From: CBDDFS01 sp965227255
GTDB lineage: Bacteria > Bacteroidota > Bacteroidia > Flavobacteriales_E > Vicingaceae
Length of the DNA: 64,000 nucleotides
Assembly: GCA_965227255.1 (NCBI GenBank)
Contig: CBDDFS010000002.1
Location: 1,116,001-1,180,000, forward strand
Direction of reading: 5' to 3'
The position numbers and the translations under genes are program-made. The notes beneath the pieces were generated by a model. The model did no database searches, was not told the origin of the DNA, and worked only from the letters and a program-made list of their open reading frames with translations. Below are positions 27,060-36,637 of this stretch, in pieces (the stretch's first letter is position 1; each line of letters opens with the position of its first letter).

Positions 27060-28138
27060 TTCTCCTGACCATTAACATTTTTTCTAACCTGAGTGGCAGA
27101 ATACAATGAGACTGAAACAGCAAGAAAGAACAGTACCAAAGCGACACTCTTTCCAAGGCTAATTTGATCATCGTCGTACACGTAAAGAATGACGGTAGAT
27201 GAAATAATTGAAATCAGTGATATGGTTATGGCCACACCTCTATCGGTTAAACCAAGTCGGGCCAGATTGTGAGTTGTATGATCCTTGCCTCCAATGAAGG
27301 GAGATTGTTTTCGGCTTATTCTGTTTATCACGACCGTGGTGGTATCAGAAATAGGGACAATAAAGGCCAGGATGGGCATAAGGATCTTCTTTATTGTACT
27401 AACTTTTTCTAGAGCTAATGGTTCGAGATTCCAGAAAAAGATTATTCCCATAGACGCTAGAAATATTCCAAGAAACTGAGAGCCGCTATCACCCATGAAC
27501 ATCCTACTCGGATACCAATTAAAATAGAGAAAGCCTATTAGCGAACAAATGATTCCCGAAATGAGGATAAAGTAAAAGGTAGCTACGTAACCAGTTACGA
27601 TAAAGCAGGCTATAGTAGTAAGTAAAATAATAAGTGATACACTGCCCGTAATCCCATCCATATTGTCGAGCATATTGATAGAATTCATAATCCCCATAAC
27701 CCAAATAATGGTTAACAGGTAATTGAGTACGAGTGAGTCAAATAAATGAATGTAAGTTCCTGTTAAAATCAGGATAATGCCACATGTTACCTGTGTTACC
27801 GATTTCAAGACCGGCTTTGTATCGTAGGCGTCGTCAGCTAGTCCCATGAGAAAACCGAGACTACTTGCAAGAAGAATTCCTATCTCACGTAAACCAATTG
27901 CCGATTCATCAAGTTCGAAGGCGAATGAAATGGAGGAAATGGTCAGAAGAAATATGATGTAAAAAGATAGTCCACCTATTGAAGGACGGGAGCTGGCATT
28001 CCATCGAATAACTGTATCTTTTATATTTCTAATTCCCAGCGACTTAACGAACTTCAAGAAAATCCTGTTCATCAAGAAACTAAAGCAGAGGGTACCTGCT
28101 ACAAAAATTATGTACGTTATCGTGAAGAGTTTATCCAT
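27056..28138 (-). CDS. WecA/MraY-family undecaprenyl-phosphate sugar-1-phosphate transferase
   Basis: 360 residues with about ten membrane segments. Family motifs: GLADDAYDTKP (cytoplasmic Asp pair, about 99), NMLDNMDGITG (about 155), NWYPSRMFMGDSGSQFLG (about 208) and GGKDHTTHNLARLG (His motif, about 278). It transfers a sugar phosphate, probably GlcNAc-1-P, from a UDP-sugar to undecaprenyl phosphate and so starts lipid-linked glycan synthesis at the inner membrane. MraY itself is less likely because no mur genes are near. It starts 5 bases after rfbC and overlaps uvrA by 4 bases. Confidence 0.9.
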   Translation of the reverse strand: MDKLFTITYIIFVAGTLCFSFLMNRIFLKFVKSLGIRNIKDTVIRWNASSRPSIGGLSFYIIFLLTISSISFAFELDESAIGLREIGILLASSLGFLMGLADDAYDTKPVLKSVTQVTCGIILILTGTYIHLFDSLVLNYLLTIIWVMGIMNSINMLDNMDGITGSVSLIILLTTIACFIVTGYVATFYFILISGIICSLIGFLYFNWYPSRMFMGDSGSQFLGIFLASMGIIFFWNLEPLALEKVSTIKKILMPILAFIVPISDTTTVVINRISRKQSPFIGGKDHTTHNLARLGLTDRGVAITISLISIISSTVILYVYDDDQISLGKSVALVLFFLAVSVSLYSATQVRKNVNGQEK

Positions 28139-28143
28139 CTGAT

Positions 28144-28686
28144 TCAGAACTGACTTTCAAAAACACCAAATGGCTCAGCATTTTTATCCTTTTCAGAAAT
28201 TATTGGATCATTTATACCCCAGTCGATATTCAGGTTTTCATCATTCCAGAGTATGGATGATTCAGCTGCGGGATTGTAAAAATTCGTGCATTTATAGCTA
28301 AAGATGGTTTCATCATCCAGTGTTAAAAAGCCATGCGCAAAGCCTTCTGATATGTAGAGCATTTTTTTGTTTTGCTCTGAAAGAACCATTGAAAAGTGTT
28401 TTCCATATGTTGGTGAGTCCTTTCGAATATCTACAGAAACATCTAAGACCGATCCTTTAATTACCTGAATGAGTTTGCCCTGAGCAAAAGGAGGGTTTTG
28501 GAAATGAAGACCTCGAAGCACACCTTTTTGCGATTTACTTTGGTTGTCCTGCACAAATTTCAGATCGAGACCCTTTTCCTGAAATTCTTTGAGATTATAA
28601 GATTCAAAAAAATACCCTCGGGGGTCTTCAAAAACTTTGGGTTCTATTATGTATAAACCTTTGAGTTCGGTTTCGGCTATGGTCAA
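28144..28686 (-). CDS. rfbC: dTDP-4-dehydrorhamnose 3,5-epimerase
   Basis: 180 residues, the standard RmlC length. Cupin with the active-site segment GVLRGLHFQNPPFAQGKLI (catalytic His about 60), VLDVSVDIRKDSPTYG and ISEGFAHGFLTL with the expected Tyr/His positions, and the closing WNDENLNIDWGI (Asp). It epimerises C3 and C5 of dTDP-4-keto-6-deoxyglucose for dTDP-L-rhamnose. The rfbA, B and D genes are not in the window, so the pathway is completed elsewhere or the enzyme serves a related deoxysugar. Its ATG overlaps the stop of the tyrosine-kinase gene by 4 bases. Confidence 0.95.
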   Translation of the reverse strand: MTIAETELKGLYIIEPKVFEDPRGYFFESYNLKEFQEKGLDLKFVQDNQSKSQKGVLRGLHFQNPPFAQGKLIQVIKGSVLDVSVDIRKDSPTYGKHFSMVLSEQNKKMLYISEGFAHGFLTLDDETIFSYKCTNFYNPAAESSILWNDENLNIDWGINDPIISEKDKNAEPFGVFESQF

Positions 28687-31148
28687 TTCTTTACTTTTTT
28701 GATAATGTTCTTGATGGCTCCATTCCTTTTTTTCTGGTGTGTTTCGTCGTAATAGGCTCCATAACTGGATGTATAAGCATAGCCATAACCATATCCGTAG
28801 CCATAATTGTAGCCATAAGTTCTTTTATTGATGTCTACCCCATTCAGCACGATAGACAATCTGTTCAATCTAAATTCATTGAATAATCGGTCAACATTCT
28901 GAATAAAATTCTTCTTGGAATACTCTGCTCTGAAAATGTAGATTGGATAATCCGCTTTTTGAATAATGCTGATTCCATCTGTAACCAAACCAACCGGTGG
29001 ATTATCAATGATTATGACATCGTAGTCCTTTTTCAATTCTTCCACAATCTCTTCAATTCTTCCATTAATGATGAGTTCTGAAGGATTCGGTGGAATAGGA
29101 CCTGCTGTAATGAAGTCGAGATTCTCCTGTTTACTATGATGAATGCAGTTTTCAATTTTGTCCTTGGAGATGAGCAGGGTGCTCATTCCTTTTTCATTGC
29201 CAACGCCAAAACCACTGTGAATCTTTGGTCGTCTCATGTCAAGGTCGAGAATGATTACCCTCTTTCCCGAGAATGCAATGATACCACCAAGGTTTATGGC
29301 AATAAATGTTTTTCCTTCACCTGAAATGGTAGAGGTAATAGCCATCACTTTGGCTCCATCTTCAGCTGATATGAATTGAAGATTACTCCTGACTGTCCTG
29401 AAGGCTTCAGCGATAAGTGATTTAGGGTTTTCATCAACGATCAACTGAGACAATGGAATTTCTTTTTTATACCTTGGAATGATCCCCAGAATGCCGATTG
29501 AAGCATGGGTATGTTTGGTAATCTCATTCAATGACGTAATATCGTTATGGATGAGGTATTTGATGATCAATAATATCAGACCCACAGACAAACCGCCCAT
29601 GAGGAATGAAATGATAGTGATCTGTTTATTTGGACTTACCGGCAAAGATGATCTTACGGCTTCTTCCAGAATTACATTCTGCGGAACGAAACCTGCCTCT
29701 GAAATTTGATATTCAGTTTTCTTTTCGAGTAAAAGGGTAAAGAATTTCTCGTCAGATGAATACAGTCTGTTCAAGTGTGCGTATTCGAGTTCTTTTTCGG
29801 GAATGTTATAAAACTTCGATTCAATTTCCCTGATTTTTCGGGCAAGATTTTCTCTTTTATTGAGAAGACTTTGACGCAATTCAACGATACTGTTGGACAA
29901 CAAGTTTTTTTGAATATCAATTTGGTAATTCAGGGCTTTGATCGTTTCATTATCAGGTGTTACCTCATATAGCACTTTTTCTTTTCTGAGCAGAAGATCA
30001 TGAAGGTTGTTGATCTGAGATGCAAGGCTGATTTCGATATCCGATCCCGAAATGATAGGAAGTAAATTGTAAACATCCAGGTCGGTTTTATTCTGACGGA
30101 TAGATGTTTCAATCTCATTCAGAATATCCAATTCAATATCAATGTCGATGATTTTTCTATCAAGATCCTTTAAATCATTCAGGTAGGTAGATGAAAACTC
30201 ATTTACATCCGGAATTTTATTTTCGTTTTTAAAGGATTTAATAGACAATTCCGAGGCCCTCATTCTCTTTGAAATTTCCTCTAGTTGTCGGTTTATGAAT
30301 GAAAGGACATTCTGAGAACTCTTTCTCTTTTTCTCAAGATCGTATTCATCAAATTCTTTTGCCAGGGCTGTTACAAGATCCGCTGCCTTCTGAGGATTTT
30401 CATCTTGAAAGTTGATGGATATGGTCTTGGCTGTTCTATTCAACAATTCAATTTCGAGACGCTTTTTGTATCTGTTGGTCAGATATTCCGGACTATTAAT
30501 CGAAAATATGAATTGATGATCTTGAAATTCATCCTGTCTTTTATCAATTTCTTCCTGGTCGATAATGGTGAAATTGAAAATGGCCTCATCAATTTCGATG
30601 GCTTGCCCGAATGCCTGATTCACAACAATCTCTTCTTCATCATCGTAATAGGTCAATTCCAGCTCATTCTTATCCCTAAAACTCAGATAGAATTTCTTAT
30701 TTATGATTGAAGAATCTTTGATCTGATATTGAACCCTGAATGGTGAATTCGTGTAGAGCTCGTAAGTCAAGAACTGTCCTTTGTTGTGATAACCAACATC
30801 AAGTGGCAAACTTTGAATCGCACGACGCAACAAATATTTTGATCGCAATAATTCAATGCTAGCCGAGATATCTTCTATCTCATGTAACTCATCTACCTGG
30901 AGGACTTTTCCGGCAGTATTCTTTGTATTGATCTGAAGTATCAGCCCCGACTCATAAATGGGTACTGTATATCTGAGGTAAAGGAGTGAACCTATAAAAG
31001 AAACGAAAAGGATGAGCAAAATCCAGATTAGCGACTTCCTGAATATATAAAGGAAGAGCCCCAGTTCAAATTCAGAACTGAAGTTTGTTATCCGCTCTTT
31101 ATAGCGGGCGAAATTCTCATTCGTCTTCGATATTTCCTCATTATACAT
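28683..31148 (-). CDS. Wzc-like polysaccharide copolymerase and BY-kinase
   Basis: 821 residues. Wzz domain with transmembrane helix at about 35-55, a long periplasmic coiled-coil region (about 250-480) and a second helix (about 513-536), then a cytoplasmic kinase (about 560-790) with Walker A STISGEGKTF, Walker A' ILDLDMRRPKIH and Walker B VIIIDNPPVG. The tail alternates Tyr and Gly (YGYNYGYGYGYGYAYTSSYG), the autophosphorylation cluster typical of this class. It controls chain length and export of capsule or exopolysaccharide through the outer-membrane Wza-like protein encoded 12 bases upstream. Confidence 0.93.
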   Translation of the reverse strand: MYNEEISKTNENFARYKERITNFSSEFELGLFLYIFRKSLIWILLILFVSFIGSLLYLRYTVPIYESGLILQINTKNTAGKVLQVDELHEIEDISASIELLRSKYLLRRAIQSLPLDVGYHNKGQFLTYELYTNSPFRVQYQIKDSSIINKKFYLSFRDKNELELTYYDDEEEIVVNQAFGQAIEIDEAIFNFTIIDQEEIDKRQDEFQDHQFIFSINSPEYLTNRYKKRLEIELLNRTAKTISINFQDENPQKAADLVTALAKEFDEYDLEKKRKSSQNVLSFINRQLEEISKRMRASELSIKSFKNENKIPDVNEFSSTYLNDLKDLDRKIIDIDIELDILNEIETSIRQNKTDLDVYNLLPIISGSDIEISLASQINNLHDLLLRKEKVLYEVTPDNETIKALNYQIDIQKNLLSNSIVELRQSLLNKRENLARKIREIESKFYNIPEKELEYAHLNRLYSSDEKFFTLLLEKKTEYQISEAGFVPQNVILEEAVRSSLPVSPNKQITIISFLMGGLSVGLILLIIKYLIHNDITSLNEITKHTHASIGILGIIPRYKKEIPLSQLIVDENPKSLIAEAFRTVRSNLQFISAEDGAKVMAITSTISGEGKTFIAINLGGIIAFSGKRVIILDLDMRRPKIHSGFGVGNEKGMSTLLISKDKIENCIHHSKQENLDFITAGPIPPNPSELIINGRIEEIVEELKKDYDVIIIDNPPVGLVTDGISIIQKADYPIYIFRAEYSKKNFIQNVDRLFNEFRLNRLSIVLNGVDINKRTYGYNYGYGYGYGYAYTSSYGAYYDETHQKKRNGAIKNIIKKVKN

Positions 31149-31160
31149 GCGGAGAAATTA

Positions 31161-31949
31161 TCAGTTGCTGTTGTTAATAGAGACAATCAGCACGTATAAA
31201 GTTAAGATACTTGTGGTCAGCGTCAAAACAGGAGCCCATTCACGCAGGATTTCTGATGAAAGTACAATTCTCGGTTCGACGTAAACTATATCATTGGATT
31301 CAAGCACAAAGTTGGCAATATCGTAGCTCTGAACGCGCCTCAAATCAAAATGATATATCTCGGGATCCTTTGGATCTCCCCTAAAGACTTTTATCTCATG
31401 AGATTTGGCTGATCTGGGCAATCCACCCGCCAGTGCAAGTGCTTCGATCAGTCGCAAATTCCTGTTTTCCATCTGAACTACCTTACCCATTGAATATTCA
31501 CCGTTGAAAACAGTAACACGCCTGTTCATCACGGCAACTCTGGCAAAAGGATCAATGTAAAACTTTGAATATTTTTCTTCGAAGAAGTCCTCAACTTCTT
31601 TGATGGTCATTCCCACAATATTGACCCTGCCGATCAATGGCATTTTTATGTTTCCGTCATGCTCTACCAGGTAGAAGAATCTGTTTTGCTGCTGTGTCAG
31701 ACGCATGTTGTTCTGATCATTCATCGTGGAAAGGTCGATCAGCTTGAAACCATCATTGGTAAATAATCGGAAATCAATGATGTCATTGGGTTCAATTCTG
31801 AATTCGGTTTCGACTATAGAATCCGGGGGAGGAGAGTATTCAAAATCCTTCTTGGCTTTGAACATCAAACTCGATTTATAGGTCCTGTTACAAGATGACG
31901 CGAAAATCATGATGGATAGACCTAGCAAGAATACAACTCTCGACTTCAT
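31161..31949 (-). CDS. Wza-like polysaccharide export lipoprotein
   Basis: 262 residues from the Met of MKSRVVFLLGLSIMIFASSCN, giving a lipobox with Cys at about 20; the frame extends 8 codons upstream. Poly_export domain FRIEPNDIIDFRLF (about 52), then HDGNIKMPLIGRVNIVGMTIKEVEDFFEEKYSKF, and a SLBB domain with VFNGEYSMGKVVQMENRNLRLIEALALAGG (about 148-180). A C-terminal hydrophobic helix (about 235-255) may be the segment that crosses the outer membrane. It forms the export channel that works with Wzc. A 68-base gap separates it from the upstream glycosyltransferase, with no clear promoter. Confidence 0.92.
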   Translation of the reverse strand: MKSRVVFLLGLSIMIFASSCNRTYKSSLMFKAKKDFEYSPPPDSIVETEFRIEPNDIIDFRLFTNDGFKLIDLSTMNDQNNMRLTQQQNRFFYLVEHDGNIKMPLIGRVNIVGMTIKEVEDFFEEKYSKFYIDPFARVAVMNRRVTVFNGEYSMGKVVQMENRNLRLIEALALAGGLPRSAKSHEIKVFRGDPKDPEIYHFDLRRVQSYDIANFVLESNDIVYVEPRIVLSSEILREWAPVLTLTTSILTLYVLIVSINNSN

Positions 31950-32017
31950 TCCCAACTTTTTAGAAAACGGCAAAGCTATGAATTATATGGATTTAGCGTA
32001 AATAAAAGAAGATTCTG

Positions 32018-33196
32018 TCAATCCCTGTTAAGAAGTTCAAGATATAATTTTTTAACATCTCCGGCCAAGCGTTGGGCAGTGAAGTTTTCAAATGCGAATT
32101 TCTCTCCATTTCGACCCAGTGAAGACCTTAAATCACTATCAGTCAACACTTTTCTCATTTTAGCGAGATAATCCTCTTCATCGTTGTTAGTAAAAAGTAA
32201 GCCACTATCTTTTCCTACCACATCTCTAACCCCTCCAACATCCGAACTAACTACTGCTATTCCGGCTGCCTGAGCTTCGATCAAACTGACAGGTGTACCT
32301 TCATTCAACGAGCAAAGTGTTACCAATTCCAAACCGGGCAATATTTCATGGATCTGCTTTATCCAGGAGGTGAAAAAAATATTCTGATCTTCCCCCTCAG
32401 TAGTTAATCCGTGGTGCCGAGCCTTTTGAATTAGGGATACTTTCGAATCACCGTCACCTACAACAAATACCTTTAGATTTTTTAGTTCCGATTGTAATTT
32501 TGCGACTACTCTCAGGAACAATTCATGGTTTTTTATTGGAGCCAATCGTCCGATTATGCTTATAGTTAAATCGTCATCCTTCAGACCATATTTGTTTCTG
32601 AACACTTCCCTTTTCCTTTCTTTTTCCAGCCTGAATTTTTCTAATTCGAATCCGAGTGGGATGACATGAGTATTTTCTTCCTTGGAAATTTGAAATCGAT
32701 CTACAATGTCGACTTTCTGCTTTTCGCTTATTGCAATGATTGCCGAACTTTTTCTTGCCAGAAACCTTTCGGTTGATTTGACCAAAATCGTTTTTACCGG
32801 TCCAAAATAGTGCTCAAAAACGTGACCATGATACGTATGAACAATGTGTTTCACTCCACTTTTGTATGCTGCATATCTGCCAAGTGCGCCGGCTTTGGAA
32901 GCATGTGTATGAACAATATCCGGTTTGAATTCTTCTATGATTTTCCTTATTCGCCGATAAGCTTTAAAGTCGTTTTGAAAACCAACAGATCTGGTCATTT
33001 CGGGAATAACATGTGCTGTTATCCCCAACGATTCTGGAATGAATAAAGCATCTTCTTCTTCATCCAGTTTTTGCCCACCTATGAGCATGGTCTCAAAATC
33101 TTCTTCAAGGTATTTGGTAAGATAGGAAGCATTATAGACCGGTCCACCAAGATTGAATCGGTTCAGAATTCTCAGTATTCTCTTCTTTTTAGGCAT
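32018..33196 (-). CDS. GT4-family glycosyltransferase
   Basis: 392 residues. I use the ATG of MPKKKRILRILNRF at 33196, one base after the asnB stop; a longer frame overlaps asnB. GT-B fold: N-terminal NRFNLGGPVYNASYLTKYL and DIVHTHASKAGALGRYAA, C-terminal domain from about residue 185 with SIIGRLAPIKNHELFLRV and the EGTPVSLIEAQAAGIAVVSSDVGG nucleotide-sugar site (E-x7-E). It adds a sugar to a lipid-linked intermediate in the cytoplasm. The neighbouring asnB, Wza and Wzc fix it in the polysaccharide operon. Donor and acceptor cannot be told. Confidence 0.92.
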   Translation of the reverse strand: MPKKKRILRILNRFNLGGPVYNASYLTKYLEEDFETMLIGGQKLDEEEDALFIPESLGITAHVIPEMTRSVGFQNDFKAYRRIRKIIEEFKPDIVHTHASKAGALGRYAAYKSGVKHIVHTYHGHVFEHYFGPVKTILVKSTERFLARKSSAIIAISEKQKVDIVDRFQISKEENTHVIPLGFELEKFRLEKERKREVFRNKYGLKDDDLTISIIGRLAPIKNHELFLRVVAKLQSELKNLKVFVVGDGDSKVSLIQKARHHGLTTEGEDQNIFFTSWIKQIHEILPGLELVTLCSLNEGTPVSLIEAQAAGIAVVSSDVGGVRDVVGKDSGLLFTNNDEEDYLAKMRKVLTDSDLRSSLGRNGEKFAFENFTAQRLAGDVKKLYLELLNRD

Positions 33197-33197
33197 G

Positions 33198-35057
33198 TTA
33201 ATTGCCAAATTCATTGAGCCACCACGAATTGAAGACCATCAATGCCCAGGCTGTATACTCTGCGTTGTAAGAATTATTCGATTTGAGATGATCTTTTATC
33301 GCATGCACTGAATTTAGATCAAATAGATCTTGCTGCCGTATCAGGTCATCATGCAACAATTGATTCATTCTTTCTTCCAGTTGATTGTTGAGCCAGTTTT
33401 TCAGGGGTACTTCAAAGCCCTGTTTTCTTTTCGAAAGTATTTCTTTTGGAAGAAAGTCCTTGAAGACCTGTTTCAAAACTTTCTTTTTTGAAGTCAAACC
33501 TATTTTCTTTTTGGCCGGGATCATATTTACGAATTCAACTAAATTATGATCCAAAAGTGGCACCCTGACTTCGAGGCCATGGATCATACTCATTCGATCA
33601 GTTTTCACCAACATGTCTCCCTCCAAAACCATGGCAAGATCCATTTTCAGGCAATCCTGAAAGGTTTCAATTTCAGTGAGGTAGATTTCGTCCATGAAAG
33701 CATTGGCATCAAAGTCGTTGTCGATTAGCAATTCTGGTTCCGGATTTCCGTAACCCGCCCAATGCCAGTATCTGTCTGATGGCTTATGAGAAGCATAGGA
33801 CGTGAATTTTTCCCATTTTCTCAATGAATCAAATACTCCTTTTTCTCTGGAACGAGGAAGCAATTTCCATAATGGATTGGTAAGACTGAGTGCCTTACTC
33901 ATTAGAGGATATCTATGTGAATTATACAAGGCAACATGCTTTCGGTATCCCGCGAATAATTCATCTCCACCATCACCTGATAGTGCAACTTTTACGTCTT
34001 TGCTCACATATTTGCAGAGGTTATGCATGGCAATGCCACTTGAATCGGCAAAGGGTTCGTCAACATTATTCAGAATATGATCTACGCTCTGCAGAAGATC
34101 ATTCTCATCGATCTCAATCTCATGATGCTCTGTGCCAAAATGATCAGAAACAAGTCGGGCATCTTTGCTTTCATCGTATTGACCATCTCCACGAAAGACG
34201 AGTGTATAAGTCTTCAGTCTTTCCTCATATTTGGATGCAATTCCCGTTATGATTGAAGAATCGAGTCCGCCGCTGAGAAATGATCCCAAAGGCACATCCG
34301 CCTGTAGTCTCATTTGCACCGATTCTTCTATCTTCTCTCTTAATCCGTCAAATCCTTTTTTCTCATCGTGTCTGTTGCCATAATGTGGACTGAAATAGCG
34401 ATGAGTTTCAATTTTCCCTTTATGATTTGCTGTGAGATACGTGCCTGGTTGTAATTTCTTGACATCCCGGAAAATACTGTGGGGTGATGGAATATAATTC
34501 AGATGCGCATATGCATTCAGGGAATCGACGTCTATTGTATTTCCCTCCTGAAATGCCTGTAGTGACTTTAGCTCTGAAGAGAAAGAAAGGGAGTGTGAAG
34601 TGGAATGATAGAATAATGGTTTAATTCCGAACCTATCTCTTGCGATCAATAATTTTCTACCAACAATATCATAGATGGCCAGGCTGAAAAAGCCATTAAT
34701 GTCCTTCAATCCTTCAGGACCTTTTTCAATTAACCAATAAAGCACACTTTCTGTGTCGCTGTAAGATTTGAAGTTAATGTTCTTGTGAGACAGTCGTTGT
34801 CTTAGCTCCTTGTGATTATAGCACTGACCATTATAAATAATGACATATTTCTTTTGCTCATCATACATGGGTTGATGAGCCTTTTCAGAGAGGTCCAAAA
34901 CCGAAAGCCTGGAATGTGCCAGGCTTATTTTATCAGATGAATAAACTCCTTTGTGATCCGGTCCGCGATGCGAAATCCTGCTCAGGCTCTCTTCAATATT
35001 TCTGAGACTGGATTCAGAATTCTCAGAAAATGAATAGATCCCCGTTATTCCGCACAC
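33198..35057 (-). CDS. asnB: Glutamine-hydrolysing asparagine synthase
   Basis: 619 residues. Met-Cys start (MCGITGIYSF) with Cys2 as the glutaminase nucleophile, SHRGPDHKG and NGQCYNHKELR in the Ntn domain (about 1-200), then the synthetase domain with the pyrophosphate loop SFLSGGLDSSIITG (about 258) and ALSGDGGDELFAGY (about 357). Such genes in glycan clusters often amidate a uronic acid or other sugar carboxylate rather than make free asparagine; that is an inference from context. First gene of the operon that runs to uvrA, 24 bases after the lpdA stop. Confidence 0.92.
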   Translation of the reverse strand: MCGITGIYSFSENSESSLRNIEESLSRISHRGPDHKGVYSSDKISLAHSRLSVLDLSEKAHQPMYDEQKKYVIIYNGQCYNHKELRQRLSHKNINFKSYSDTESVLYWLIEKGPEGLKDINGFFSLAIYDIVGRKLLIARDRFGIKPLFYHSTSHSLSFSSELKSLQAFQEGNTIDVDSLNAYAHLNYIPSPHSIFRDVKKLQPGTYLTANHKGKIETHRYFSPHYGNRHDEKKGFDGLREKIEESVQMRLQADVPLGSFLSGGLDSSIITGIASKYEERLKTYTLVFRGDGQYDESKDARLVSDHFGTEHHEIEIDENDLLQSVDHILNNVDEPFADSSGIAMHNLCKYVSKDVKVALSGDGGDELFAGYRKHVALYNSHRYPLMSKALSLTNPLWKLLPRSREKGVFDSLRKWEKFTSYASHKPSDRYWHWAGYGNPEPELLIDNDFDANAFMDEIYLTEIETFQDCLKMDLAMVLEGDMLVKTDRMSMIHGLEVRVPLLDHNLVEFVNMIPAKKKIGLTSKKKVLKQVFKDFLPKEILSKRKQGFEVPLKNWLNNQLEERMNQLLHDDLIRQQDLFDLNSVHAIKDHLKSNNSYNAEYTAWALMVFNSWWLNEFGN

Positions 35058-35081
35058 ACCTGGATTGTATTAGAGGAGAAA

Positions 35082-36467
35082 CTACAAGTGGATTACTTCT
35101 CCGTAGGCAGCGGCTGCAGCTTCCATCACAGCCTCACTCATGGTTGGGTGAGGATGGACCGTTTTGATCAATTCGTGACCGGTAGTCTCGAGTTTTCGGA
35201 CTGCAACAGCTTCTGCAATCATTTCAGTTACATTGTAGCCTATCATGTGAGCTCCTAACAACTCACCGTATTTAGCATCAAATATAAGTTTGACGAATCC
35301 GTCTTTTTGTCCGGCAGCACTTGCCTTGCCTGAAGCCGAATATGGGAATTTTCCGATCTTCAATTCGTAACCTGCTTCTTTTGCAGCTTTCTCTGTGTAA
35401 CCCACACTTGCAACTTCTGGTGAGCAATAGGTACATCCCGGAATGTTGTTGTAATCAAGTGGCTCAGGATTTTGTCCGGCAATTTTTTCTACACAAATGA
35501 TTCCTTCCGCTGAGGCTACGTGCGCCAGGGCTGGACCAGGAATACAATCTCCAATTGAATAGATGCCCGGAATATTAGTTTTGTAGTAGTCGTCTACGAC
35601 AATTCTTCCTTTGTCGACGATCACACCCATTTCCTGTAGTCCAACACCATCAACATTGGCCGAAATACCAACTGCTGAAAGAACTACATCGCAATCGATG
35701 CTTTCTGTTCCTTTCTTGGTTTTCACACTTACTTTACAACCAGTGCCTTTTGTATCAACAGATTCAACCTGAGCATTGGTCATTACCTTGATCCCCTGCT
35801 TTTTGAAGGATCTTTCAAGTTGTTTTGATACTTCCTCGTCTTCAACTGGAACGATGTTCGGAAGCAATTCAATGATGGTTACTTCAGTTCCAATGGCATT
35901 GTAGAAATATGCAAATTCAGAACCAATGGCACCTGAACCCACAACAACCATTTTCTTTGGTTGTTTCGCCAGGGTCATAGCTTCTCGGTAACCGATGATT
36001 TTTTTACCATCCTGTGGCATGAAAGGAAGGTTAGTAGATCTGGCACCGGTGGCGACAATGATATGCTTTCCTTCTACCGTTTGTTTTTTTCCGTTGTCAT
36101 CAACTTCAACCTTGCCTTTTCCGGTGATTTTTCCAAAGCCATTGATAACATCGATCTTATTCTTTTTAAGCAGGAACTGAACACCTTTGCTCATTCCGTC
36201 GGCGACATCCCGACTTCTTTTTACCATTTTTCCGAAGTCGGCTTTGGCACTGCCAACTGTAATTCCGTAATCTTCAGCATGATTCAGGTATTCGAATACC
36301 TGAGCACTTTTCAATAAGGCTTTCGTTGGGATACATCCCCAGTTCAGACAAATTCCACCTAAACTTTCTCTTTCTATGACAGCGGTTTTCAAACCCAATT
36401 GCGATGCTCTGATGGCTGCAACATAGCCTCCAGGACCACTTCCAATAACGATTACGTCGTAACTCAT
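35082..36467 (-). CDS. lpdA: Dihydrolipoyl dehydrogenase
   Basis: 461 residues, full length. FAD site IGSGPGGYVAAIRASQLG, redox disulfide GGICLNWGCIPTKAL (CLNWGC, about 41-46), NAD site VVGSGAIGSEFAYFY (about 175), second FAD segment YSIGDCIPGPALAHVASAEG (about 305), and the C-terminal His-Glu pair HPHPTMSEAVMEA (about 440). It reoxidises lipoamide in pyruvate, 2-oxoglutarate and branched-chain dehydrogenase complexes. The complexes' other subunits are not in the window, as is common for a shared E3. It lies directly upstream of asnB on the same strand but is not functionally linked to it. Confidence 0.96.
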   Translation of the reverse strand: MSYDVIVIGSGPGGYVAAIRASQLGLKTAVIERESLGGICLNWGCIPTKALLKSAQVFEYLNHAEDYGITVGSAKADFGKMVKRSRDVADGMSKGVQFLLKKNKIDVINGFGKITGKGKVEVDDNGKKQTVEGKHIIVATGARSTNLPFMPQDGKKIIGYREAMTLAKQPKKMVVVGSGAIGSEFAYFYNAIGTEVTIIELLPNIVPVEDEEVSKQLERSFKKQGIKVMTNAQVESVDTKGTGCKVSVKTKKGTESIDCDVVLSAVGISANVDGVGLQEMGVIVDKGRIVVDDYYKTNIPGIYSIGDCIPGPALAHVASAEGIICVEKIAGQNPEPLDYNNIPGCTYCSPEVASVGYTEKAAKEAGYELKIGKFPYSASGKASAAGQKDGFVKLIFDAKYGELLGAHMIGYNVTEMIAEAVAVRKLETTGHELIKTVHPHPTMSEAVMEAAAAAYGEVIHL

Positions 36468-36584
36468 GCCTTTTGTTTTTGATTTTATTGAGGTGCGAAT
36501 TTAGGTATAAAAAGGGGATTTGGGTATGCTGTGATTAGGTATTTACTAAGTGAATTTTTCCCAATCGTGAAGCATTATGAAATT

Positions 36585-36627
36585 TTACCTGACTGAGAAA
36601 AAGGTAAGTTCAAATGATGCAGTCAGG
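36585..36627. other. Overlapping inverted repeats in the lpdA upstream gap
   Basis: In the 170-base gap, CCTGACTG (36588-36595) can pair with CAGTCAGG (36620-36627), while TTACCT (36585-36590) can pair with AGGTAA (36602-36607). The two hairpins share bases and exclude each other. No T run follows on either strand in the right place, so this is not a standard terminator. Nothing else is seen in the gap. Confidence 0.35.
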
Positions 36628-36637
36628 AAAAAAATAA

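Noticed and set aside
33890..34252. 120-residue plus-strand frame inside asnB
   Set aside because: Antisense to a conserved domain, no start context and no recognisable fold.
36588..36627. Possible terminator upstream of lpdA
   Set aside because: The 8-base arms are followed by A residues on the plus strand, and no T run follows on the minus strand.
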